From Pycnopodia helianthoides (taxonomy: Eukaryota > Echinodermata > Asteroidea > Forcipulatida > Asteriidae), in contig CM063256.1 of the NCBI GenBank assembly GCA_032158295.1, positions 13,996,953 through 14,060,952 on the forward strand: 64,000 nt of DNA. Reading direction: 5' to 3'. A program made the translations under genes and the position numbers. This document shows, piece after piece, positions 51,901 to 59,474 of this stretch (the stretch's first letter is position 1; every line of letters begins with the position of its first letter). The notes under the pieces are model-generated. The model saw nothing but the letters and a program-made list of their open reading frames with translations. It did no database searches and had not been told where the DNA came from.

Positions 51901-54900
51901 TAAACTGTTTTGTTTAATCAAAGCTTAAAGATGGTAAAAATGGAGAAGGAATTCGTCCGTTTCACATGATTTCAGGCGAAACAAAAGGATGAGAAAAAAT
52001 AAATTAGAATGAAAAACTGTGTCTTACCGGTTTCTGTCGTTGTGACTAACTCGCTTTTCTCAGTCGCATCGATTATACTAGTCTTGTCCGTGGGAAAGGT
52101 ATCTGCAAACCAAATAAAGAATGTGAGAGAGATATTCAAACGTGGTGTAGTGATTGACGTGTAAACTGTTTTGTTTAATCAAAGCTTAAAGATGGCAAAA
52201 ATGGAGAAGAAATTCGTCTGTTTCACATGATTTCAGGCGGAACAAAAGGATGAGAAAAACAAAATTAAAATTGAAAACTGTGTCTTACCGGTTTCTGTCG
52301 TTGTGACCAACTCGCTTCTCTCAGTCGCATCAATTCTACTAGTCTTGTCCGTGGGAAAGGTATCTGCAAATTAAATCAAGAATGTGAGAGAGCTATTCAA
52401 ACGTGGTGTAGTGATTGACTTGTAAACTGTTTTGTTTAATCACAGCTTAAAAATTACAAAAATGGAGAAGAAATTCGTCCGTTTCACATGATTTCAGGCG
52501 AAACAAAAGGATGAGAAAAACTAAATTTAAATGGAAAGCTGTGTCTTACCGGTTTCTGTCTTTGTGACTAACTCGCTTTTCTCAGTCTCATCAATTACAC
52601 TAGTCTTGTCCATGGGAAAGGTATCTGCTAATCAAATCAAGATAGTGGGAGAGCAATTCAAACTACGTGGTGTGATTGGCGTATTGCGTAGTGATTGACG
52701 TGTTTAATCAAAAGCTTATAGATGACAAAAATGGAGAAGAAAGTCGTCTGTTTCACATGATTTCAGGCGGAACAAAAGGATGAGAAAAACAAAATTTAAA
52801 GGAAAAACTGTGTCTTACCGGTTTCTGTCTTTGTGACTAACTCGCTTCTCTTAGTCGCATCGATTATACTAGTCTTGTCCATGGGAAAGGTATCTGCAAA
52901 CCAAATCAAGATAGTGAGAGAGATATTCAAACTAAGTGGTTTACTTGGCATACCGCGTAGTGATTGACGGATAAATTGTTTTGTCATCAAAGCGTAAAGG
53001 TGGCGAAGATGAAGAAGGAAGTCGTCCGTTTCACATGATTTCAGGCAAAACAAAAGGATGGAAAATGTTTAAAATGGAACATAGTGTCTTACCGGCTACT
53101 GTCGTTGTGACTATTGATTCGCTTCTCTCAGTCGCATCATTTATAGGAGCTTTGTTCATGGGAAAGGTATCTGCAAACCAAATCAAGAAAGTGAACGAGC
53201 TATTCAAACTAAGTGGTTTACTTGGCATACCGCGTAGTGATTGACGTTTAAACTGTTTTGTTTAATCAAAAGCTTAAAGATGGCAAAAATGGAGAAGAAA
53301 TTCGTCCGTTTCACATGATTTCAGGCGAAACAAAAGGATGAGAAAAAAAATTAGAATGAAAAACTGTGTCTTACCGGTTTCTGTCGTTGTGACCAACTCG
53401 CTTTTCTCAGTCGCATCGATTGTACCAGTCTTGTCCGTGGGAAAGGTATCTGCAAACCAAATCAAGAATGTGAGAGAGCTATTTAAACGTGGTGTAGTGA
53501 TTGACGTGTTAACTGTTTTGTTTAATCAAAGCTTAAAGATGGCAAAAAGGAGAAGAAATTCGTCTGTTTCACATGATTTCAGGCGGAACAAAAGGATGAG
53601 AAAAACAACATTTAAATGGAAAACTGTATCTTACCGGTTTCTGTCGTTGTGACCAACTCGCTTTTCTCAGTCGCATCGATTATACTAGTCTTGTCCGTGG
53701 GAAAGGTATCTGCAAACCAAATCAAGAATGTGAGAGAGATATTCAAACGTGGTGTAGTGATTGACGTGTTAACTGTTTTGTTTAATCAAAGCTTAAAGAT
53801 GGCAAAAAAGGAGAAGAAATTCGTCTGTTTCACATGATTTCAGGCGGAACAAAAGGATGAGAAAAACAACATTTAAATGGAAAACTGTATCTTACCGGTT
53901 TCTGTCGTTGTGACTAACTCGCTTTTCTCAGTCGCATCGATTATACTAGTCTTGTCCGTGGGAAAGGTATCTGCAAACCAAATCAAGAATGTGAGAGAGA
54001 TATATTCAAACGTGGTGTAGTGATTGACGTGTAAACTGTTTTGTTTAAAGATGGCAAAAATGGAGAAGAAATTCGTCTGTTTCACATGATTTCAGGCGGA
54101 ACAAAAGGATGTGAAAAACGAAATTAAAATTGAAAACTGTGTCTTACCGGTTTCTGTCTTTGTGACCAACTCGCTTCTCTTAGTCGCATCAATTATACTA
54201 GTCTTGTCCGTGGGAAAGGTATCTGCAAACCAAATCAAGAATGTGAGAGAGATATTCAAACGTGGTGTAGTGATTGACTTGTAAACTGTTTTGTTTAATC
54301 ACAGCTTAAAGATGGCAAAAATGGAGAAGAAATTCGTCCGTTTCACATGTTTTCAGGCGGAACAAAAGGATGAGAAAAAGAAATCAGAATGGAAAGCTGT
54401 ATCTTACCGGTTTCTGTCGTTTTGACTAACTCGCTTTTCTCAGTCGCATCAATTATACTAGTCTTGTCCGTGGGAAAGGTGCCTGCAAACCAAATCAAGA
54501 ATGTGAGAGAGCTATTCAAACGTGGTGTAGTGATTGACGTGTAAACTGTTTTGTTTAATCAAAGCTTAAAGATTACAAAAATGGAGAAGAAATTCGTCCG
54601 TTTCACATGATTTCAGGCGAAACAAAAGGATGAGAAAAACAAAATTTAAATGGAAAGCTGTGTCTTACCGGTTTCTGTCTTTGTGACTAACTCGCTTTTC
54701 TCAGTCGCATCAATTACACTAGTCTTGTCCATGGGAAAGGTATCTGCTAATCAATTCAAAATAGTGGGAGAGCAATTCAAACTACGTGGGGTGATTGGCG
54801 TATTGCGTAGTGATTGACGTGTTTAATCAAAAGCTTATAGATGACAAAAATGGAGAAGAAATTCGTCCGTTTCACATGATTTCAGGCGAAACAAAAGGAT

Positions 54901-57537
54901 GAGAAAAATAAATTAGAATGGAAAACTTTGTCTTACCAGTTTCTGTCGTTGTGACTAACTCGCTTCTCTTAGTCGCATCAATTATACTAGTCTTGTCCGT
55001 GGGAAAGGTATCTGCAAACCAAATCAAGAATGTGAGAGAGATATTCAAACGTGGTGTAGTGATTGACCTGTAAACTGTTTTGTTTAATCACAGCTTAAAG
55101 ATGGCAAAAATGGAGAAGAAATTCGTCCGTTTCACATGTTTTCAGGCGGAACAAAAGGATGAGAAAAAGAAATCAGAATGGAAAGCTGTATCTTACCGGT
55201 TTCTGTCGTTTTGACTAACTCGCTTTTCTCAGTCGCATCAATTACACTAGTCTTGTCCATGGAAAAGGTATCTGCTAATCAAATCAAAATAGTGGGAGAG
55301 CAATTCAAACTACGTGGTGTGATTGGCGTATTGCGTAGTGATTGACGTGTTTAATCAAAAGCTTATAGATGACAAAAATGGAGAAGAAATTCGTCCGTTT
55401 CACATGATTTCAGGCGAAACAAAAGGATGAGAAAAATAAATTAGAATGGAAAACTTTGTCTTACCAGTTTCTGTCGTTGTGACTAACTCGCTTCTCTCAG
55501 TCGCATCAATTATACTAGTCTTGTCCGTGGGAAAGGTATCTGCAAACCAAGTCAAGAATGTGAGAGAGCTATTTCATCTCAATTTCTGAAAGTGACATGA
55601 TGTTGTTGAACTAATCAAAGATATCAGCTCAACAAAACTGCCCCTTACTGTTGTTCGTAGCTTGGTATTCCTAATTGCATTGTTTGGGAGGGCCTCGGCT
55701 TGATCGGGATGGTATCCAAACAAAATCAGCCCTAATGGATTGAACATCCTAAACTCATATTGTGAAAATATGGTGGTGATCTAATTCAAGCTAACGATGA
55801 AACAAAAGCTTTACTCTTACTCTTATTTGTAGCCGGTGCTTCCTCTGTACTCCCGGTTGCATTATTTGGGAGGGCCTCTTCGACGGGCGGGGTATCTTTC
55901 AAAACAAATAAGAAAAAGGGACTTAAAACCGTAAATTCGAAAAGTTGTGTTCACTTTCGCTCGTCCCCAGCGCCTTGCCTTAAAACCAAAGGCGCTGGGA
56001 TGGGCAAACGTATCAAGCACGCTCATTGGTTAATGAATCTGTGCAAGCTGATTAGCCCATCCCAGCGGTCCTGGATAGGCCGCTGGGGCCGAGCGAAGTG
56101 TTCACTATACACACTCTAAAAACGTTCGGGTCAGAGTTGAACTGGATCCGAGTCCCGTTGGGCCTAACCCGGGTCGAAATGACCCAGAAATGGGTCAAAC
56201 TGACGCAGAATCTGAATTGAAATACAATGTGTAACCACTTTCCAGGTCAGTCTGACCCCCAAAACGGGTCAGGGCCCCCTGGGCCAGGAATCTGAGTCAA
56301 TTCTGACCCTGGAGTTTTTTTTTATGAGTGTATACGTTTTAGGCGTTTTGTAGGCCTACCTAGAGATCAATTCAAATCGAATCAACATTTATTTCCACAT
56401 GGGTAACAAAAATAAGCAAATAAATGAAAATGTTTTAGGCGTTTTGTAGGCCTACCTATAGAGATCAATTCAATTCGAATCAACATTTATTTCCACACTG
56501 GTAACAAAAATAAGTAAAGAAATGAAAATGATATAATGTGATGGATACGGAGCAAACCAATATGGGGGCATTTTCAGAAGCCAAAAGGAGGCTTGTATTG
56601 AAATGCCCATTGACAAATACAAGACGAAACAAATTACAGCAAAAACAAAAACAAATACAATTTAATAAAAAATACCTTCTCCCGTAGATCCCTTTGTTAT
56701 TTTTAACTAGAACCTTCTCCAAGGACTCGCCCTCATTCCTTCTCATTGCCCCTTAAAAAAGGTTCACTAATTTGGGCTTGGGATGAGCTTGTATAATTAT
56801 ATCGTATTAAAAAATACACCGGGTGTGCCTCAAGGATTATCCTGGCGTTGAACTCCCAGAGTAGTGGTTACTAAAACCACGTGGTGTACAGGTAAATTTG
56901 GACCAACTAATTACCTTTAAAAAAAATGGATGAGCTTCCGTAGCTATACTTTATCAGTTACTTCACCATCTGTCTGTATAACATTAAGTTGAAAATAACG
57001 AGTTTATTGTCTTTTCTTTTCTTGTACCCTTAACAATTCGACCATTGTTAACGTTGGGGGCTTATGAGGAATTATGCCGACGTTTGTTGAGGCATTTTAT
57101 TGCTTACCTTTTAGGATGTCAACAACAGTAGATACGGATGTTTTCAGCTCATCCAACTGTCGTCGTATGTCCCGAAGCTCAGAGGAAACCGATTCTTGAG
57201 ACTTCGACACCGATATCTGAAGTTTTTCAACTTGATGTCTAGTCTCCTGTAGCTCAGATGAAATCGGTGGTGTCTTATCAGCCGATACCGCTGCTTGCAG
57301 TTGACGTTTCGTATCCTCGAGCTCAGAGGAGATTGCCCGGAAAGTCGTGGCATTGCAACCGGTCGGGTTGACGCCGACTTCTGCCCGGCACGAACACTTT
57401 TCATGAACAGGCTCGCTGTCCTTACCGGGCGTGTGTCGTCTACCATTATCGCTGGACTGCGAAGTCACAGCCAATGCAAACACACACAGAACGACGCAGA
57501 GCCTAATGCAGAAACGTGATGTGCCCCCCATTTTCAA
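48580..57537 (-). CDS. Secreted fibrinogen-related (FReD) lectin with stalk-exon array
   Basis: Minus-strand gene. Exon 1 (57108-57537) encodes a signal peptide, a short Cys-rich segment and a coiled coil. A diverged stalk exon (55821-55895) and 18 tandem stalk exons (50944-55539) follow; then three FReD exons (49682-49818, 49304-49565, 48580-48833). All junctions from exon 1 to the FReD are phase 1, so any subset of stalk exons keeps frame. The FReD is about 218 residues and complete, with four cysteines, [12 protein letters not shown] and a calcium-loop-like DRDNDDY. FReD proteins of this build (ficolins, FREPs) are recognition lectins in blood or coelomic fluid (family knowledge). If all 19 intact stalk exons were used the product would be about 830 residues. 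Immune function and alternative splicing are inference. Confidence 0.9.
48843..48915 (-). repeat. GA/CT dinucleotide microsatellite in the last FReD intron
   Basis: About 36 uninterrupted GA units on the + strand. On the gene's strand it is a pure CT tract ending nine to ten bases before the acceptor of the last exon, so it serves as that acceptor's polypyrimidine tract. Confidence 0.95.
48955..49080 (+). mobile_element. tRNA-like SINE fragment in the last FReD intron
   Basis: GGTCGCGGGTTCGAATCCCA is a B-box-like word. The downstream ACTGAGTGTAAAGTGCTTAA resembles the sequence near 9946-9965. The A-box half is missing, replaced by the GA microsatellite side. Confidence 0.5.
49304..49565 (-). 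CDS. FReD exon b: central part
   Basis: It enters in phase 0 after CTTGTTAAAG and leaves in phase 1 at GCCG/GTAAGT. It encodes [58 protein letters not shown], and [13 protein letters not shown]. The string [11 protein letters not shown] is a hallmark of the family. Confidence 0.97.
49682..49818 (-). CDS. FReD exon a: start of the domain
   Basis: It enters in phase 1 after TTTACTCAACAG and leaves in phase 0 at GGACG/GTAAGA. It reads [38 protein letters not shown] and TDGGGWTV, with the first conserved disulfide pair (DC...VYC). Confidence 0.97.
49819..50943 (-). other. Intron between stalk array and FReD
   Basis: No exon is recognised. A 135-residue + strand frame at 50328-50735 has no domain and is taken as chance. 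The stretch 50740-50940 already shows array-unit intron words (GTGATTGACGTGTAAACTG), so the tandem duplication extends past the last stalk exon. Confidence 0.5.
50944..51021 (-). CDS. Stalk exon 18 (subtype A, 78 bp)
   Basis: It reads [18 protein letters not shown], then IVSTTVA. It is the last stalk exon before the FReD in transcription order. Acceptor TTTGCAG, donor GTAAGA. Confidence 0.82.
51231..51302 (-). CDS. Stalk exon 17 (subtype B, 72 bp)
   Basis: It lacks the aspartate codon between TSII and ATE, an exact 3-bp loss that keeps frame: [17 protein letters not shown], then VTKTET. Confidence 0.82.
51490..51564 (-). CDS. Stalk exon 16 (subtype B, 75 bp)
   Basis: It reads [18 protein letters not shown], then VTTTET. 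Good acceptor and donor. Confidence 0.82.
51764..51841 (-). CDS. Stalk exon 15 (A/B chimera, 78 bp)
   Basis: The first half is subtype B ([16 protein letters not shown]) and the second half subtype A (ESIVTTTVA). The switch lies within the exon near 51790-51800. Confidence 0.82.
52028..52102 (-). CDS. Stalk exon 14 (subtype B, 75 bp)
   Basis: It matches the subtype B consensus: [18 protein letters not shown], then VTTTET. Confidence 0.82.
52289..52363 (-). CDS. Stalk exon 13 (subtype B, 75 bp)
   Basis: It has [12 protein letters not shown] in place of [12 protein letters not shown]. Splice sites are intact. Confidence 0.8.
52550..52624 (-). CDS. Stalk exon 12 (subtype B, 75 bp)
   Basis: It reads [18 protein letters not shown], then VTKTET. 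The acceptor is ATTAGCAG rather than TTTGCAG. Confidence 0.8.
52819..52893 (-). CDS. Stalk exon 11 (subtype B, 75 bp)
   Basis: It reads [18 protein letters not shown], then VTKTET. Intact splice sites. Confidence 0.8.
53093..53170 (-). CDS. Stalk exon 10 (subtype A, 78 bp)
   Basis: It reads [18 protein letters not shown], then IVTTTVA. The flanking intron is nearly identical to that of the chimeric exon at 51764. Confidence 0.82.
53375..53449 (-). CDS. Stalk exon 9 (subtype B, 75 bp)
   Basis: It has [18 protein letters not shown], then VTTTET. Confidence 0.8.
53635..53709 (-). CDS. Stalk exon 8 (subtype B, 75 bp)
   Basis: Consensus subtype B. Together with the next unit it is part of a recent duplication (53530-53970). 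Confidence 0.82.
53896..53970 (-). CDS. Stalk exon 7 (subtype B, 75 bp)
   Basis: Consensus subtype B, with unit sequence almost identical to that of the preceding entry. Confidence 0.82.
54148..54222 (-). CDS. Stalk exon 6 (subtype B, 75 bp)
   Basis: It reads [18 protein letters not shown], then VTKTET. Intact splice sites. Confidence 0.8.
54408..54482 (-). CDS. Stalk exon 5 (subtype B, 75 bp, altered first codon)
   Basis: The exon begins GCACC instead of ATACC, so the junction codon is GGC (Gly) rather than GAT (Asp). Otherwise [18 protein letters not shown], then VKTTET. Confidence 0.8.
54669..54743 (-). CDS. Stalk exon 4 (subtype B, 75 bp)
   Basis: It reads [18 protein letters not shown], then VTKTET, with the ATTAGCAG acceptor also seen at 52624. 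Confidence 0.8.
54937..55011 (-). CDS. Stalk exon 3 (subtype B, 75 bp)
   Basis: It reads [18 protein letters not shown], then VTTTET. The donor is AACTG/GTAAG. Confidence 0.8.
55197..55271 (-). CDS. Stalk exon 2 (subtype B, 75 bp)
   Basis: It has [18 protein letters not shown] (proline changed to serine), then VKTTET. Acceptor ATTAGCAG. Confidence 0.8.
55465..55539 (-). CDS. Stalk exon 1 of the array (subtype B, 75 bp)
   Basis: It reads [18 protein letters not shown], then VTTTET. This is the 5'-most unit of the homogeneous array in transcription order. Confidence 0.82.
55649..55715 (-). pseudogene. Decayed stalk exon
   Basis: It resembles the diverged exon at 55821 (GAGGCCCTCCCAAA, AATGCA) and keeps a GTAAG donor. 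The acceptor is lost (TTTGG instead of an AG) and it has a 67-bp, out-of-frame length. Using it in phase 1 meets a stop. It is a dead unit. Confidence 0.65.
55821..55895 (-). CDS. Diverged stalk exon (75 bp)
   Basis: On the minus strand, after GTTTTGAAAG, it reads [19 protein letters not shown], then PATNK, and ends at AAGA/GTAAGA. The length is 75 bp and the phase 1-1 like the array, which supports common ancestry despite low similarity. It contains an NAT glycosylation sequon. Confidence 0.7.
55948..56107. mobile_element. Small MITE with CTTTCGCTCG ends
   Basis: The left end GTTCACTTTCGCTCGTCCCC is complementary to the right end GGGGCCGAGCGAAGTGTTCAC, about 160 bp apart. An inner inverted pair (CCCAGCGCC and GGCGCTGGG) is also present. 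In FReD intron 1. Confidence 0.65.
56108..56335. mobile_element. MITE with CACTCTAAAAA ends
   Basis: The left end TATACACACTCTAAAAAC and right end TTTTTTTTTATGAGTGTATA form an imperfect terminal inverted repeat with TATA on both sides. The body is rich in GACCC and GGGTC words (for example GACCCAGAAATGGGTC). Confidence 0.65.
56336..56530. repeat. Tandem duplication, ~95 bp x 2
   Basis: TTTTAGGCGTTTTGTAGGCC, CCTA, GAGATCAATTCAA and AACATTTATTTCCACA recur at 56336 and 56432. Confidence 0.8.
56531..57107 (-). other. FReD intron 1, 5' part
   Basis: It runs from the exon 1 donor AAAG/GTAAGC. No further stalk exon or other coding sequence is recognised. Confidence 0.5.
57108..57537 (-). CDS. FReD gene exon 1: signal peptide and coiled coil
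   Basis: The start [20 protein letters not shown] is a strong signal peptide, ending near ALAVTSQ. Then come a basic segment and CSCRAEVG...GCNATTF, with three cysteines suited to interchain disulfides and one NAT sequon. Three repeats of about 34 residues follow, each opening SSELxDxRxQL ([36 protein letters not shown]), a coiled coil likely to drive multimers. The exon ends DILK plus one base in phase 1 at AAAG/GTAAGC. The second in-frame ATG (MGG) is an alternative start. Confidence 0.9.
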
Positions 57538-58075
57538 CGAGAACTCTCACTTGAAATAATGTTGAATGAATTAAATCTTGGGAGTATTATCCAATGTTTA
57601 ACAGTCCGTAATTCTGCTGGAATGGTGAATGAATGTTGAAAGCACTCAGTTGATATTGAATCACAAACCCAACTGTATCTCTTTTTTGATTGGTCAATCT
57701 AATATAAATCCTCGAAGTTCCTTCCCCGTGTTACTTTCGATATCGATTTACACGACAGGAAGAATTAATTTCCTGTTTTAAGTTTACATAACATTGAACA
57801 AGCTTTCTTGGGTTTTTTTCTCGCGTGACTTTGCCACCTGGCGAATCGGGCGGACGTCCTCTTTGGGTCAAGGGTCGTACCGACCATGTCATAATTTGCA
57901 TCGGTGGACCCTCTCTTTTTGAATGGTCTTCCTTGCATCGAGGGTCATGCTAACAATGTCAATGTCTGTCACAAAACTGTTCCAACACCTGTCCCGAGTT
58001 CCCCCAAGTATAAAAAAAAATCACAGAAATAGTAATGTTTAAAAAAACTAAAACACACAAAGCTTCCCGGAGCCT
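57538..58075 (-). promoter_or_regulatory. Presumed FReD promoter and 5' UTR
   Basis: The region upstream of the start codon holds ATTGGTCAATCTAATATAAA at about 57700-57719, a CCAAT-like word beside a TATA-like word, but their order fits + strand better than minus strand transcription. Promoter role is inferred only from position. Confidence 0.3.
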
Positions 58076-58079
58076 AAGT

Positions 58080-58790
58080 CACGATGGAAATACAAGCATA
58101 CACGAGGCGTCACGTACAGCTATGGTCAAGCATACATTTTAAAGTCACTATAGAAATACATACATCAATTTATTGCTATCGATGTGAAGACTTCCCTTTG
58201 TCCCCTTTTAACTTAACACTCTCCATGGACGAAGCGCACGAAACAATGTGAGGACACAAAAATACCACAGATTCCAATGTATAAGGACACAATTGTCCCC
58301 TTGTGTTCTTTTGTTCTGCTGTCCCCACTCTGCTGGTAATACCATGCCAAGCTTGTAGTATACACGAGGCGTCATGTGTAGGTAAGGTCAAGCATACACA
58401 TTTTAAGTCACACTATGGAAACACGGGTTCAGGTCAACTCGGTCCGAAGTCAACTCGGCCCGCCGAAGTCAACTCGGTCCGAAGTCAACTCGGTCCGAAG
58501 TCAACTCGGTCCGTAGTCAACTCGGTCCGAAGTCAACTCGGTTCCAATGGGGAAACGTATGCAAACGTTTACAAGCCTAAACGAGGCTTCACGCTTAGCT
58601 CTGGTCAATCCATAGAGCAAGGGATCTGTCCTTGCTCTATGGTCAATCAGATGGTACTTCTAACATACACCAGACTTTGTTGGAACTATGGTCAAGCATA
58701 CACATTGTTAGTCACTATGAAAATACACGGTACATGATCATAAAGCTTCCAGTTTAGCTATGGTCAAGCATATACTTTTTAATGTCAAAA
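58080..58790. repeat. Degenerate tandem repeat with GGTCAAGCATACA word
   Basis: Five to six loose units of about 60-120 bp share TACACGAGGCGTCA, TATGGTCAAGCATACA and AGTCACTATGGAAATACA. Non-coding. Confidence 0.7.
58432..58545. repeat. 16-bp minisatellite GTCAACTCGGTCCGAA
   Basis: About seven units run from 58432 to 58542 within the larger repeat. Its CAACTCG(G)TCCG core matches the arm repeats of the foldback element at 37.1 kb (GACAACTCGTCCGCCG). Confidence 0.85.
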
Positions 58791-59321
58791 AATTCGGTTA
58801 CATACTACTCACCGTTTGTCAATGAAGTCGTATACCGTATCATTCAGCGCAAGCCTTTAGCCTGAACATCTGACGTTACACGGCGGATAAAGACAGGGGA
58901 CAGGGGACCAGTCTACGCAAGTCTTAGCGGCGTGGCCGCGACTGTTCGCCTAGTCTTGGTTGGCGACGCTAGTTTTTGTCGAATCCACGGCTTCGTTTCC
59001 GGATTGGGCTTCAGGCCCAGTTTTCTTGTCTGAAGCCCTGACCGCAAAGCATGCTTAAGTTAAAATAATTGAGGGAGCCTAGCTAGCCTGAGCCGATTTT
59101 GGAGCCGAAGCCGTGAATTCGAAAAGGGCCTATGAATCTGAATAAAAACTAGTTGCTTTGAGCCTGATGTTTGTGTGATACAGATATCTCTTCTCCAGTA
59201 ATTCGTTTTTGAGATATCGCCAACTACGTTAGCAAAATGAACGTCGCCAAACAAGTTTACTGTTATGGGTGCATACCGTACAAACTAAACGACGGTAAAT
59301 TCCTAGACTCAATTAACTTAA
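58791..59321. other. Upstream region with TTCGAATCC-type repeat remnants
   Basis: It holds inverted words CGAATCCACGGCTTCG near 58979 and GAAGCCGTGAATTCGAAAAG near 59106, probably a diverged relative of the TTTCGAAACC element at 41.5 kb. No gene is seen. Confidence 0.45.
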
Positions 59322-59474
59322 TAGACCTTTTCGCAAATACTCAGTGCGCATGCGATAGCCGTGGAATGAGGTGCATGCTGTTCTAGCTAGTGACAAATGT
59401 TGTCATTACCTAGACCAGCATGCACCTCATTCCACGGCTAACGCACGCGTACCGAGTATTTGCGAAGTAGTCTA
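59322..59474. mobile_element. Near-perfect 153-bp palindromic hairpin
   Basis: The left arm starts TAGACCTTTTCGCAAATAC and the right arm ends GTATTTGCGAAGTAGTCTA. The arms are about 75 bp and include AGCCGTGGAATGAGGTGCAT and its complement exactly, with roughly ten mismatches in total and a loop of three bases (ATG at about 59397-59399). It is probably a foldback MITE; a structured RNA is an alternative. Confidence 0.85.

Larger units (their letters stand above)
50944..55539 (-). repeat. Array of 18 tandem stalk exons, ~260-bp unit
   Basis: Each unit is one small exon plus an intron of about 185 bp, repeated at 252-281-bp spacing. On the minus strand every exon starts after a TTGCAG-type acceptor and ends at a ...CCG/GTAAG donor. 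Lengths are 78 bp (three), 75 bp (fourteen) and 72 bp (one); all are phase 1-1. The peptide is [19 protein letters not shown] plus a TTTET-type end, rich in Thr/Ser/Glu/Lys. Subtype A ([15 protein letters not shown], end TTVA) and subtype B ([15 protein letters not shown], end TTET) exist. Open frames on the + strand across the array are shadows. Confidence 0.9.

Noticed and set aside
51652..53837. Plus-strand frames across the stalk array (for example 51652-51903, 52981-53244)
   Set aside because: They are antisense shadows of the minus-strand exon units and recur with the repeat. They contain reversed splice signals and no domain.
50944..55539. CRISPR-like array because of regular ~260-bp spacing
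   Set aside because: The repeats are whole exon-intron units with splice sites in an animal gene, not short direct repeats with unique spacers.
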